DNA of 64,000 bases, taken from positions 186,001 to 250,000 of the forward strand of contig NZ_JBHUEE010000004.1 of NCBI RefSeq assembly GCF_042680605.1. Direction: 5' to 3'. Positions 33,636-41,971 of this stretch are shown here, one piece after another. The translations under genes and the position numbers were made by a program. The notes below the pieces were generated by a model, which worked only from the letters and a program-made list of their open reading frames with translations, was not told where the DNA came from and did not search any database. Position 1 is the stretch's first letter, and each line of letters opens with the position of its first letter. The DNA comes from Allobogoriella deserti (GTDB lineage: Bacteria > Actinomycetota > Actinomycetes > Actinomycetales > Actinomycetaceae).

Positions 33636-34523
33636 TCAGGGGGTGACGCCGACCGGTCCGGACGGCTCGGCGGGCACGGTGCCGGTGAGCAGCAGCACCG
33701 CCACCGCGACGGCGAGCACGATGCGGTAGATGACGAACGGTGCGTAGCTGTGGGTGGAGATGTAGCGCAGCAGCCACGCCGTCATGCTGTACCCGACAAC
33801 GAAAGCGAGCACGGTGGCGATCGCGATGTACGCGCCCGGCACATCCGGCGCGCCCTCGGCGGGCTCGCCGACGATGACGTCGGAGAACAGCTTGTAGAAC
33901 CCCGAGCCCATGACGGCCGGGATGGCCAGCAGGAAGGCGTAGCGGGCGGCTGCCTCGCGCGAGTAGCCCATGAGCAGACCGGCGGTGATGGTCCCGCCGG
34001 AACGTGAGACGCCCGGCACGAGGGCGAGCATCTGAGCGAAGCCGTAGAGAATCGCGTGCTTCCATGTCAGCCGGTCGAGGGTCAGTGTGCGACGTCCGTA
34101 GATGTCGGCAAGGCCGAGGAACACCGCGAAGATCAGTAGCATGGCCGCGGTGATCCACAGGTTGCGCAGGCCGTGGTCGATGGCGTCCTCGAACAGCAGG
34201 CCCGCGACGACGATCGGCACGGACCCGACGATGACGAACCAGCCCATGCGCGCGTCCGGGTCACTGGTCGGCACCTGCCGCTTCCACGGGCCCACGGGCA
34301 GGGACTGGAACCAGCGGGCGACGATCCGGACGATGTCCTTGCGGAAGTAGAGGACGACGGCGGTCTCGGTGCCGATCTGGGTGATCGCGGTGAACGCCGC
34401 GCCGGGGTCGCTCCCGCCCGGCAGGAGCTCTCCGACGATGCGGATGTGCGCGCTCGAGGAGATCGGGAGGAACTCTGTCAGGCCCTGCACCAGGCCGAGG
34501 ATGATTGCTTCCCACCACGTCAC
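33636..34523 (-). CDS. uppP: Undecaprenyl-diphosphatase
   Basis: UppP (BacA) recycles undecaprenyl pyrophosphate to the monophosphate carrier used for peptidoglycan and other wall polymers, and confers bacitracin tolerance. The 295-residue membrane protein begins with the family signature: MTWWEAIILGLVQGLTEFLP, then ISSSAH at 22-27; the second signature PGVSRSGGTITAGL (near 178) follows, with eight or so hydrophobic segments. The start is the GTG at 34523, because the reading frame upstream of it is antisense to the aldo/keto reductase gene and not UppP-like. It is divergent from the aldo/keto reductase gene across 126 bases. Confidence 0.96.
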   Translation of the reverse strand: MTWWEAIILGLVQGLTEFLPISSSAHIRIVGELLPGGSDPGAAFTAITQIGTETAVVLYFRKDIVRIVARWFQSLPVGPWKRQVPTSDPDARMGWFVIVGSVPIVVAGLLFEDAIDHGLRNLWITAAMLLIFAVFLGLADIYGRRTLTLDRLTWKHAILYGFAQMLALVPGVSRSGGTITAGLLMGYSREAAARYAFLLAIPAVMGSGFYKLFSDVIVGEPAEGAPDVPGAYIAIATVLAFVVGYSMTAWLLRYISTHSYAPFVIYRIVLAVAVAVLLLTGTVPAEPSGPVGVTP

Positions 34524-34649
34524 GGGTCGCCACGATAAGCGACGAAGCTGGGACAGCCATCCGTCCCAGGGCGCAGACGACCGAGGTGTCGTATGCCACC
34601 GCGGTCGGACGCGGGACGACGGCACGGCCGCCACCAGTAGGTTGAGACC

Positions 34650-35600
34650 ATGCAGCAGCGCAGGGTGGGCCGCACCGGGCTCCAGGTCTCCAGCATCGGG
34701 CTGGGCACCATGACCTGGGGACGGGACACCGACGAGCACGACGCGGGCGAACAGCTCGAGACCTTTCTCGACGCCGGTGGCTCGCTGGTCGACACCGCTG
34801 CCCGCTACGGGGACGGGGCGGCGGAGGCGTTGCTCGGCCACCTCATGGGCACCGTGGTGGACCGGCGCGACCTCGTGCTGGCATCCAAAGCGGGCGTGCG
34901 CGACGGGGCACCCGATGCCTCGCGGCGCCGGTTGCTGGACGACCTGGACGGGACGCTGGACCGGCTGGGCACCGACCATCTCGACCTGTTCCTCGTCGAG
35001 CGGCCGGACCCGGCGACGCCGGTGCAGGAGACGGTCGCCGCCCTGTCCGAGGCCGTCCGCAGTGGCCGCACCCGCTACGTGGGCCTGGCGAATCATCCGG
35101 CGTGGACCACGGCGCAGGCGGCCACGCTGCTCGGGGCTGCCCCCGGCCTGGCCGCCGTGGAGATGGAGTACTCACTCCTCCAACGGGGCGTCGAACGCGA
35201 GGTGATCCCGGCCGCGGCGGCCCTCGGCGTCGGCGTGCTGGCCTGGTCGCCGCTCGGTCGTGGTGTGCTGACCGGGAAGTACCGTTCGACCATTCCGGCG
35301 AGCTCGCGGGCGGCGTCGCCGCACCTGCGCGGGTTCGTCGAGCCGTACCTCAACGACCGTGCGCACGGCGTGGTCGAAGCTGTCACGACGGCGGCCAACG
35401 GCCTGGAGCGGGCACCGGTCGAGGTGGCGCTGGCATGGGTACGGGACCGACCGGGCGTGGCCTCGGCGATCGTCGGTGCCCGCAATGCCGGCCAGCTCCA
35501 CGGTGTGCTCACGGCCACGGACCTCGAGCTCCCGCGCCCGATCCGCGACGTTCTCGACGAGGTCACCGCTCCGGCGATCGGCTATCCCGAGCAGATCTGA
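34650..35600 (+). CDS. Aldo/keto reductase (conserved uppP neighbour)
   Basis: This is a 316-residue NADPH-dependent oxidoreductase with the (beta/alpha)8 fold. The catalytic tetrad can be read as Asp and Tyr in LVDTAARYGDGAAE (46-59), Lys in VLASKAG and an Asn/His region at GLANHPAW replacing the usual His; the cofactor site includes VVVGARN-like AIVGARNAGQL near the C-terminus. The initiating MQQRRVGRTGLQVSSIGLGT is typical of the group. Physiological substrate unknown. The gene is divergent from uppP, as in many actinobacteria, and convergent with the small acidic-protein gene. Confidence 0.93.
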   Translation: MQQRRVGRTGLQVSSIGLGTMTWGRDTDEHDAGEQLETFLDAGGSLVDTAARYGDGAAEALLGHLMGTVVDRRDLVLASKAGVRDGAPDASRRRLLDDLDGTLDRLGTDHLDLFLVERPDPATPVQETVAALSEAVRSGRTRYVGLANHPAWTTAQAATLLGAAPGLAAVEMEYSLLQRGVEREVIPAAAALGVGVLAWSPLGRGVLTGKYRSTIPASSRAASPHLRGFVEPYLNDRAHGVVEAVTTAANGLERAPVEVALAWVRDRPGVASAIVGARNAGQLHGVLTATDLELPRPIRDVLDEVTAPAIGYPEQI

Positions 35601-35648
35601 GCCTGGGCCGTCCCGCCCGGCCGCGACGACGCGTGTGGCTGCGAAGAG

Positions 35649-35903
35649 CTACCGCTCGTCGTCGTAGTCGAACTCCTCGTCGTCCTCGTCGTCATCCTCA
35701 TCGTCGGTGTAGATGTCGAAGGGCGTGTCGACTCCGTGCGAGGTGAACAACGCGTCGTCGTAGGTGTCGAACGCGTCCATGAGGGTGTTCGCCGCGGAGA
35801 TGACGCCCGGTGCGTCGCTGTCACGCGCAGCGACGACCGCGTCGTAGTGTGCTTCGAACGCAGCGATGAGTCGGTCGAGCGCGGCCCGCGGGTCGTTTGC
35901 CAT
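35649..35903 (-). CDS. Small acidic protein of unknown function
   Basis: This is an 84-residue protein. Residues 1-60 are predicted helical (ALDRLIAAFEAHYDAVVAAR, then SAANTLMDAFDTYDDALF), and the last 25 are almost only Asp and Glu (TDDEDDDEDDEEFDYDDE). Homologues of similar length occur beside the DUF5703 gene in related actinobacteria, sometimes labelled primosomal protein, a name without clear basis. The start ATG at 35903 is set by the family-like MANDPRAALDRL; the frame is open further upstream only as a shadow of the M20 peptidase gene. Such tails may mimic DNA or bind cations, which is speculation. Confidence 0.8.
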   Translation of the reverse strand: MANDPRAALDRLIAAFEAHYDAVVAARDSDAPGVISAANTLMDAFDTYDDALFTSHGVDTPFDIYTDDEDDDEDDEEFDYDDER

Positions 35904-36005
35904 GGGACGAGGGTAGCGTCCCCGCCCCGGCCGCACAGCCCGGCCCTGACCTGCGTGGACGCCGTCGATTTGGGTCAGTCTCACGACGAGGGGGAGCATA
36001 AGGGG

Positions 36006-36242
36006 ATGCCGGGTCAGAACCAACGGACCGCCACCAAGCGCGGCCGCCGCGCATCGGCCGCCTACTACGAGTACCGCACCGTCACGCTCCCCAAGAACGT
36101 CAGCCGGGGTGACGTGCGCCAGCTCCTCACCGACGAGGCCGAGTACGGCCGGTGGGAGCTCGCACGGACCAGGCTGTACGTGGGCGGGACCCGGAAGGTG
36201 TGGCTGCGCCGGAAGGCGATGCGAGTCGAAGCCACGCTCTGA
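36006..36242 (+). CDS. DUF5703 family protein
   Basis: This is a 78-residue basic protein. After an Arg/Lys-rich N-terminus comes the strongly conserved core YEYRTVTLPKNVSRGDVRQL, then TDEAEYGRWELAR and RKVWLRRKAMRV, which I recognise as DUF5703, a family confined to actinobacteria with unknown function. The start ATG at 36006 is preceded by AAGGGG. The gene is convergent with the M20 peptidase gene, with only four bases between the stop codons, and divergent from the small acidic-protein gene. The conserved pairing of these two small genes suggests a link. Confidence 0.88.
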   Translation: MPGQNQRTATKRGRRASAAYYEYRTVTLPKNVSRGDVRQLLTDEAEYGRWELARTRLYVGGTRKVWLRRKAMRVEATL

Positions 36243-36246
36243 GGAC

Positions 36247-37572
36247 TCAACAGGTTCGCACGAGCCGTTCCAGGACTCGCACGCCGAACCGGAGCGCGTC
36301 GACCGGAACGCGTTCGTCCACACCGTGGAACATCCCGGCGAAGTCCAGGTCCGGCGGGAGCCGGAGCGGGGCGAAGCCGTAGCCGGCGATGCCGAGGCGG
36401 TGCAGCGACTTGTTGTCGGTGCCACCGGAGAGCATGTAGGGCAGCACGCGGGCGCCGGGGTCCTCGGCGTCGATGGCCGCGACCATGGCGTCGACCAGTG
36501 TGCCGGAGAAGGGCACCTCCAGGCCGGTGTCCCGGTGGATGTCCTCGATGCGTACGTCCGGACCGGCGAGGCGGCGCAGCGTCTCCATGACCTCGTGCTC
36601 GTCCCCCGGGATAAGGCGGACGTCGAGAGCGCCGGTCGCCTGACCGGGGATGACGTTGGCCTTGTATCCGGCCTCGAGCTGCGTGGGGTTGGCGCCCGTG
36701 CGCAGCGTCGCACCCACGAACTTCTTCGCCGGTCCGAGCGCGTCGACCAGCGACTCGATCGTGGAGATGTCCTCGGGGTCGTAGCTGGTGCCGGTCAGCT
36801 CCGCCACGCCGTCGAGGAGCTGGGTCACGGTCTTGGTCAGCCGGAGGGGCCAGGCATGCTCCCCGATGCGGTGCACGGCACCGGCGAGAGCGGTGACGGC
36901 GTTGTCCGTGTTGACCTGGGAACCGTGGCCGGCGGTGCCGTCGGCGACGAGCCGGAGCCAGGCGAGGCCCTTCTCGGCCGTCTGCAGCAGGTAGGTTCGC
37001 CGACCGTCGATGTCGACCGAGTAGCCACCCACCTCGCTGATCGCCTCACTGGCGCCCTCGAAGAGGTCGGGCCGGTTGCGGACCAGCCACTGGGCACCCA
37101 GCCTGCCGCCGTTCTCCTCGTCGGCGAACATGGCGACGATGAGGTCCCGGGGCGGGCGCCAGCCGGTCCGGCCCATGTCCCGCACGACGGCGAGGATCAT
37201 CGCGTCCATGTCCTTCATGTCGACGGCGCCACGCCCCCACATGAGCCCGTCGCGCTCCTCGGCCGCGAAGGGATCGACGGACCAGTCGGCGGCGTTCGCG
37301 GGGACGACGTCGGTGTGCCCGTGCAGCACCAGCGCGGGACGCGTGGGCTCGGTACCGGGGATGCGCAGCACGACGCTGGAGCGGCGGGGCACGCTCTCGA
37401 TGAGCTCCGGGGCGAAGCCGACCTCGGTCAGCCGTGCCATGACGTACTCGGCCGCGTCCCGCTCGCCCGGGCCCGAGTTGTCACCGTAGTTCGAGGTGTC
37501 GATACGGATGAGGTCGCGACAGAGGTCGACGACCTCGTCCTCGGGCCGGATCGCGGCAGGCGGAGACGTCAT
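36247..37572 (-). CDS. M20/M25/M40-family metallo-aminoacylase/peptidase
   Basis: This is a 441-residue zinc hydrolase. The first metal motif is LVLHGHTDVVPA (near 80-91), the bridging Asp is in WGRGAVDMKDMD (near 111-122), Glu-Glu in FADEENGGR (149-157), and the late His in the C-terminal MLSGGTDNKSL stretch. The middle third is the dimerisation (lid) domain. Related actinobacterial proteins are annotated as dipeptidase, carboxypeptidase or ArgE/DapE-like deacylase; sequence does not decide. The gene is separated by 62 bases from the M3 peptidase gene on the same strand, and both may serve intracellular peptide turnover. Confidence 0.94.
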   Translation of the reverse strand: MTSPPAAIRPEDEVVDLCRDLIRIDTSNYGDNSGPGERDAAEYVMARLTEVGFAPELIESVPRRSSVVLRIPGTEPTRPALVLHGHTDVVPANAADWSVDPFAAEERDGLMWGRGAVDMKDMDAMILAVVRDMGRTGWRPPRDLIVAMFADEENGGRLGAQWLVRNRPDLFEGASEAISEVGGYSVDIDGRRTYLLQTAEKGLAWLRLVADGTAGHGSQVNTDNAVTALAGAVHRIGEHAWPLRLTKTVTQLLDGVAELTGTSYDPEDISTIESLVDALGPAKKFVGATLRTGANPTQLEAGYKANVIPGQATGALDVRLIPGDEHEVMETLRRLAGPDVRIEDIHRDTGLEVPFSGTLVDAMVAAIDAEDPGARVLPYMLSGGTDNKSLHRLGIAGYGFAPLRLPPDLDFAGMFHGVDERVPVDALRFGVRVLERLVRTC

Positions 37573-37634
37573 GTCGGGCAGGGTACCGACCCGCCGCGGT
37601 GCGCAGCTCGGCTGTGCCGGACGGCGGCGGGCCG

Positions 37635-39761
37635 TCAGTCCTTAAGGCCCCGGCGGGTGAGCAACGGCTCGATCCGGGCGTCGCGTCCGCGAAGGTCACG
37701 GAAGGACTGGAGCGGGTCCTGCGCATTGCCGCGAGAGAGCAGCTTGGCACGGAACGCGGTCCCCGCCATCCGGTTCAGACCACCGTCACCGGCGATGTCC
37801 CCTTCCGTCGTGAACCACTCGACAGTGTCCGCGTCGAGCACCTCGGACCAGATGTAGGAGTAGTAGCCGGCGTCGTAGCCGCCGCCGAACGTGTGGTTGA
37901 AGTAACTGGAGCGGTACCGCGGCGGCACCAGGTCGAACGCGACGCCGGCCGCCTCCAGGGCGCTCCGCTCGAAAGCAGCGACCTCCTCCGGCTCCGTGGG
38001 CACGTCCTCCGGGGCGAGCTGGTGCCAGGCCTGGTCGAGCAGCGCCGCACCGAGGTACTCCGTGGTGGCGAAGCCCTCGCCGTACTCGGCGGCCGCGAGG
38101 ACCTGGCGCAGCAGCTCGGCGGGCATGGGTTCACCGGTGACGTGGTGGCGAGCGAACCGTTCGACGACGGCGGGGTTGGCCATCCACATCTCGTTGACCT
38201 GGGACGGGTACTCCACGAAGTCGCGCGGGACGGACGTACCGGACAGGCTCGGGTAGTGCACGTCCGAGAAGAGTCCGTGCAGCGCGTGGCCGAACTCGTG
38301 GAAGCACGTGCGGACCTCGTCCCAGGTGAGCAGGGTGGGCTCGCCGTCGGGCGGCCGGGTGATGTTGAGGTTGTTGACCACCACGGGGCGTTGCCCGAGC
38401 AGGTGGGACTGGTCCGCGAGGTGATGCATCCACGCCCCGCCTCGCTTGCCGGCGCGGGCGTAGAAGTCGCCGAGGAAAAGCCCGAGACCGGTGCCGTCCT
38501 CCTCCGTGACCTCCCACACGCGCACCCCGTCGGCGTAGCCCGCGAGGTCGGCGCGTTCGTGGAGGGTGATGCCGTAGAGCTCGTGGGCGGCGTAGAAGAC
38601 ACCGTCGGTGAGGACCTGGTTGAGCTCGAGGTACGGCTGGAGGACCGCGTCGTCGACGTCGTAGCGCTCCTTGCGGAGCTTCTCGGCGTAGAAGGCCCAG
38701 TCCGCGGCGCGAAGCTCCGCCCCTGCGCCGTCGCGCACCAGCATGTCCTGCAGCTCTACGGCTTCCTGCCGGGCGTTGCGAACGGCAGGTGCGGCGAGCC
38801 GGCCGAGCATCTCGTTGATGGCGGTGACGGTCTTGGCCGTGGCGTCCTCGGCGACGTAGGCGGCGTGCGTGTCATATCCGAGCAGCCGGGCCCGCTCGGC
38901 GCGCAGCCGCGCCGTCTCGAGCAGGATGGCCCGGGTGTCCGACGCCTCGTCGACGCCGCTCCCCCGCCGTTCGGAGGCCTCGAGAAGCTGGCGGCGCAGT
39001 TCGCGGTCCTCGAGGCGGGCGAGCAGCGGCTGCTGGGTGGGCAGTCGCAGCGGGATGAGGTGTGCCGCGTCAGCGTTGTTCTCCGCAGCGTTGCGGGCCA
39101 GTCCGGCCACGGTGTTCTCGTCGAGCGGGGCCAGCCGGTCACCATCGTCGACCGGAACGGCTCCGGCCTCCATCGCCTTGACCACGCGCTGGCCGAACTC
39201 CGTCTCGAGCGTCACGAGGCGGGCGTTGAGTTCCTTGAGTCGTTCGGTCTCCTCCGGTCCGAGTCGGATGCCGGCGCGGAGGAAGTTCTTGCGGTACTCG
39301 GCGAGCAGCCAACTCGTCTCCGGATCGAGGTCGACGAGTGCCTCGGCGTTGGCCAGCGACTCGATGCGGGCGAAGATCCGGTGATCGAGCCACAAAGCGT
39401 CCTGGTGGGCCGCGAGCTGCGGGGCGATCTCGCTCTCGATCTCGTGGATCTCGTCCGTGCCGACCGACGAGGCGAGCGTGTGGAAGACGGCGAGCACGCG
39501 GCGGAGCAACTGGCCCGAACGTTCGAGGGCTTCGAGCGTGTTGGCGACGTCGGGCAGATCCGGGTCGGTGGCCACCGCCTCCCATTCCGCCCGCTGGGCG
39601 GCGAGCCCGGCGGCGATGGCCGGGCGGAGGTGCTCGGTGCGTACGGCGGCGAAGTCGGGCAGACCGTAGGGCAGGTCCCACGGCTGCGCGAACGGGTTCG
39701 CGGGATCGAGCTCGGTCGAACCCGTGCCCGTGGTGGGCGTGGTCTCAGGCATGCGCGCCAT
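37635..39761 (-). CDS. M3-family zinc oligopeptidase (dipeptidyl carboxypeptidase-like)
   Basis: This is a 708-residue cytosolic peptidase with the M3 active-site motif FHEFGHALHG near residues 490-499 and the downstream third zinc ligand Glu in the helix PRDFVEYPSQVNEMW. The C-terminal motif YSYIWSEVLDAD is the substrate Tyr region conserved in the family. Length and helical N-terminal half match oligopeptidase A and dipeptidyl carboxypeptidase. There is no signal peptide. It would degrade peptides left by the proteasome and other proteases. It lies downstream of a hairpin that follows the secreted-protein gene, so it is probably transcribed from its own promoter near 39770. Confidence 0.95.
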   Translation of the reverse strand: MARMPETTPTTGTGSTELDPANPFAQPWDLPYGLPDFAAVRTEHLRPAIAAGLAAQRAEWEAVATDPDLPDVANTLEALERSGQLLRRVLAVFHTLASSVGTDEIHEIESEIAPQLAAHQDALWLDHRIFARIESLANAEALVDLDPETSWLLAEYRKNFLRAGIRLGPEETERLKELNARLVTLETEFGQRVVKAMEAGAVPVDDGDRLAPLDENTVAGLARNAAENNADAAHLIPLRLPTQQPLLARLEDRELRRQLLEASERRGSGVDEASDTRAILLETARLRAERARLLGYDTHAAYVAEDATAKTVTAINEMLGRLAAPAVRNARQEAVELQDMLVRDGAGAELRAADWAFYAEKLRKERYDVDDAVLQPYLELNQVLTDGVFYAAHELYGITLHERADLAGYADGVRVWEVTEEDGTGLGLFLGDFYARAGKRGGAWMHHLADQSHLLGQRPVVVNNLNITRPPDGEPTLLTWDEVRTCFHEFGHALHGLFSDVHYPSLSGTSVPRDFVEYPSQVNEMWMANPAVVERFARHHVTGEPMPAELLRQVLAAAEYGEGFATTEYLGAALLDQAWHQLAPEDVPTEPEEVAAFERSALEAAGVAFDLVPPRYRSSYFNHTFGGGYDAGYYSYIWSEVLDADTVEWFTTEGDIAGDGGLNRMAGTAFRAKLLSRGNAQDPLQSFRDLRGRDARIEPLLTRRGLKD

Positions 39762-39814
39762 TGTGCAATGCCCTGGGCGGACGGCGCTGCGGACGTCGCC
39801 GACCCCGGGTGCGA

Positions 39815-39845
39815 GCCCCGCCGAGCCGGGTGTGCTCGACGGGGC
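39815..39845 (-). terminator. Terminator hairpin after the secreted beta-rich protein gene
   Basis: GCCCCGCCGAGC (39815-39826) and GCTCGACGGGGC (39834-39845) pair over 12 positions with one mismatch and a 7-base loop. The hairpin begins 16 bases after the stop codon at 39861 on the minus strand. No strong T-run. Confidence 0.5.
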
Positions 39846-39860
39846 ACGCGGGTCACGGGG

Positions 39861-40403
39861 TCAGAACCCGCGGCACTGGCCCTCCTTGTTGCCCTGGACG
39901 ACGTTGTTGGCACCGACCGGGCGCGGCGTATTGGACTTGCACTGCAGGTTGCCGCCGACGCGGTTGCCGTAGACGGCGAACTTGCCGCCGTCGTTGTTGG
40001 TGAACAGCTGGATGTCGCCGTCGGTACGGGTGCGGCGGACCTCGCCGCCACCGCCCTGCTTGAACTGGATGTTGCCACCGACCGTAGTCCTGCTGAGCCG
40101 GCCGTCGGCGAGCGTGCGAGGCAGGATCCGCACGCGCTTGTGGTTGTCGGCCTGGATGTTGCCGTCAACCTTGATGCCGCGCGCGACCAGCGTGGCGTTG
40201 GCGTAGACCTTCACGTTGCCGTCCACCCTCGTACCGACGAGGGTGCAGGTGGCGCCGCGGGGAACGTAGATGTCTCCATCGATGGAGGCGGTGCGAATGG
40301 TGCCGGTGCATCGGCGATCATCGGCATAGGCTGGCGCCGAGACTGTGACAGCGAGGCCGGCCGCCACGGCGAGCGTGGCGAGCAGGGCGGGGATTCTGGA
40401 CAT
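39861..40403 (-). CDS. Secreted beta-rich repeat protein of unknown function
   Basis: This is a 180-residue exported protein. Residues 1-27 are a Sec signal peptide (hydrophobic stretch ALLATLAVAAGLAVTVSA, cleavage after AYA). The mature protein is a series of short beta strands built around a recurring V/I/T-D/G-G-N/D-I/V/L motif: SIDGDIYV, RVDGNVKV, KVDGNIQA, TVGGNIQF, RTDGDIQL, RVGGNLQC, at intervals of about 20-26 residues. This is the appearance of a small right-handed beta-helix, as in polymer-forming bactofilin-like or DUF3060-type proteins. Four cysteines could give two disulfides. The start ATG at 40403 is preceded by GGGAG. I do not know a function; a cell-envelope or matrix role is possible. 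Confidence 0.85.
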   Translation of the reverse strand: MSRIPALLATLAVAAGLAVTVSAPAYADDRRCTGTIRTASIDGDIYVPRGATCTLVGTRVDGNVKVYANATLVARGIKVDGNIQADNHKRVRILPRTLADGRLSRTTVGGNIQFKQGGGGEVRRTRTDGDIQLFTNNDGGKFAVYGNRVGGNLQCKSNTPRPVGANNVVQGNKEGQCRGF

Positions 40404-40512
40404 GGGCGGTGCTCCCGGTGCTTGAGAGGGATCGAGCATGACGGGAGAAGTCTCGAGCCCGTCCATGAACCCCGGATGAGCGGAATGTGAGAAAGCTCTC
40501 ATCCTCGCAGGG

Positions 40513-41577
40513 TCAGGCGCGGGCTCGGTACCCATGGCTCGCGAGCACCTGCGTGATGTCCGGCGGGAAGTAGCCGGGGCCCTTGAGGACCTTGCCGTCC
40601 TCGCGATAGATCGGCTTGCCGTCGTCGCCGAACTTGGACAGGTTGGAGGCCTGGATCTCGGCGAGGACATCGGCCAGCGGGATGCCGCACTCCAGGGCCA
40701 TGCCGTAGACGACATAGACAAGGTCGCCGAGTGCGTCGGCCGCCTCGACGGTGTCGCGGGTGCCGTCATCAGCGGCGACGGCACGGGTGAAGGCTGCGGA
40801 CATCTCGGCGCCCGCCTGCTCGCCGTAGACCGCCTCGACGAGCTCGGCGAGTTCCTCGGCGACGAGTGCCATACGCATGTGGATCCGGTCGCGGTCGACC
40901 TCCGGGGCGTCGGTGACCACCGGGAGGGCGTAGGTCTCGTGGAACTGGCGCACCAACGCCTCCGGGTCACGCGGCGACGGTGCGGCGGTCGCGGTCGCGG
41001 TGACCGGGTCTGCCGGTCCGTCCCACGGGGCGGCAGGCTCGCGCGGGTCGTCTCGGCGGATCGTGCCGATCCACCCGTCCTGCCAGGTGCCGCGGCTCGC
41101 GACGAGCCCGCGCACCGTGCCCTCCTTCCGGAAGCCGTGCCGCCACGCCACGCGCCAGGACGCCCAGTTCCCCACGCCCGCCTTCCACTCGAGCAGGTCG
41201 AGACCGAGGTCGCCGAAGGCGTCGTCGAGCACCAGCCCGACCGCGCGGCTCATCACGCCCGAACCGCGTGCCTCGGGGGCCAGCCAGTAGCCGAGCTCGC
41301 CCTTGCCGTGGGCGACGTCGGAGATGCCGATCATGCCGACCAGGCGCGTGACGCCGTCGTCCGTGACGCGGACCGCCCACGTGGGCGAGCCGCTCTGCCA
41401 GCCGTCGCGGACGACGTTCTCGACGAACCCGACCGCGTCCTCGCGGCGGTACGGGCTCGGGATCGTGGTCCACCGTTGAATGTCCGGGTCCTGGCAGATC
41501 TCGGTGATGCGGTCGACGTCGTCCTCGGTGGGCGCGGAGAGCAGGAGGTCACCGGACGACAGCTCGTAGGGCTCCAT
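40513..41577 (-). CDS. Fusion of GNAT acetyltransferase and MazG-like nucleotide pyrophosphohydrolase
   Basis: This is a 354-residue two-domain protein. Residues 1-180 form a RimJ/RimL-type GNAT domain (LLLSAPTEDDVDRITEIC, ELGYWLAPEARGSGVMSRAV with the acetyl-CoA loop). After an Ala/Thr-rich linker, residues 205-354 form an all-alpha NTP pyrophosphohydrolase domain: metal motif EELAEL with a following helix, then EAADALGDLVYVVYG, and the C-terminal stretch SNLSKFGDDGKPIYREDGKV, typical of the PRA-PH/HAD-Cof-like phosphohydrolase group. The start ATG at 41577 begins MEPYELSSGDLLL; an in-frame start 66 bases upstream adds non-homologous sequence. House-cleaning of modified nucleotides plus acetylation of the same or another molecule is conceivable. 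Confidence 0.9.
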   Translation of the reverse strand: MEPYELSSGDLLLSAPTEDDVDRITEICQDPDIQRWTTIPSPYRREDAVGFVENVVRDGWQSGSPTWAVRVTDDGVTRLVGMIGISDVAHGKGELGYWLAPEARGSGVMSRAVGLVLDDAFGDLGLDLLEWKAGVGNWASWRVAWRHGFRKEGTVRGLVASRGTWQDGWIGTIRRDDPREPAAPWDGPADPVTATATAAPSPRDPEALVRQFHETYALPVVTDAPEVDRDRIHMRMALVAEELAELVEAVYGEQAGAEMSAAFTRAVAADDGTRDTVEAADALGDLVYVVYGMALECGIPLADVLAEIQASNLSKFGDDGKPIYREDGKVLKGPGYFPPDITQVLASHGYRARA

Positions 41578-41745
41578 GACCTCCGACCGTAATGCGTCCC
41601 GCCGCCGTCGAGAGACGAGCTGGGGCACGGGCCAGGTAGGCAAGCCGCCGCCGACCGTGCCCGACCGCTACACCGGCCTTGTGGGGTCGCTCACGAACGG
41701 CGTGCGGCGCCCGCGTGACGGTCGAACGGCGCCGCTCGCGCGTGC

Positions 41746-41751
41746 TACATT
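41746..41751 (+). promoter_or_regulatory. Candidate -10 box of the tRNA-Leu promoter
   Basis: TACATT at 41746-41751 lies 54 bases before the tRNA, with TCGAAC at 41722-41727 as a weak -35 at an 18-base distance. It stands out as an AT-rich hexamer in a very GC-rich stretch. The 228 bases between the GNAT-fusion gene start and the tRNA hold nothing else I recognise. Confidence 0.35.
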
Positions 41752-41805
41752 CTTTCGCGTTGCTCAGCCAGGTCGGGCCTGGTCCGGCCGGGCGAGGAAC
41801 CACTT

Positions 41806-41891
41806 GTCCGGGTGGCGGAATTGGCAGACGCGCTAGCTTGAGGTGCTAGTGCCCGTTATAGGGCGTGGGGGTTCAAGTCCCCCCTCGGACA
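41806..41891 (+). tRNA. tRNA-Leu (anticodon GAG)
   Basis: This is a complete class-II tRNA of 86 bases. The acceptor stem pairs GTCCGGG (41806-41812) with CTCGGAC (41884-41890), with one G-T pair. The anticodon stem CTAGC (41833-41837)/GCTAG (41845-41849) encloses loop TTGAGGT with anticodon GAG at 41840-41842, reading CUC and CUU leucine codons. A long variable arm with stem GCCC/GGGC and the T arm GGGGG-TTCAAGT-CCCCC (41867-41883) complete it. The discriminator is A41891, and CC follows without the final A, so CCA must be completed by the nucleotidyltransferase. Confidence 0.97.
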
Positions 41892-41912
41892 CCGACTCTC
41901 TTCGACATCAAC

Positions 41913-41937
41913 AGCCCGGGCCGTACGTGCTCGGGCT
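41913..41937 (+). terminator. Rho-independent terminator of tRNA-Leu
   Basis: AGCCCGGGC (41913-41921) pairs with GCTCGGGCT (41929-41937) including one G-T pair, loop CGTACGT, followed by TTGTCGTT. It lies 22 bases after the tRNA, and could also serve ppk2, whose stop codon is at 41972 on the other strand. Confidence 0.7.
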
Positions 41938-41971
41938 TTGTCGTTACGCGGCGCCAGGTCATGACCTTCCC

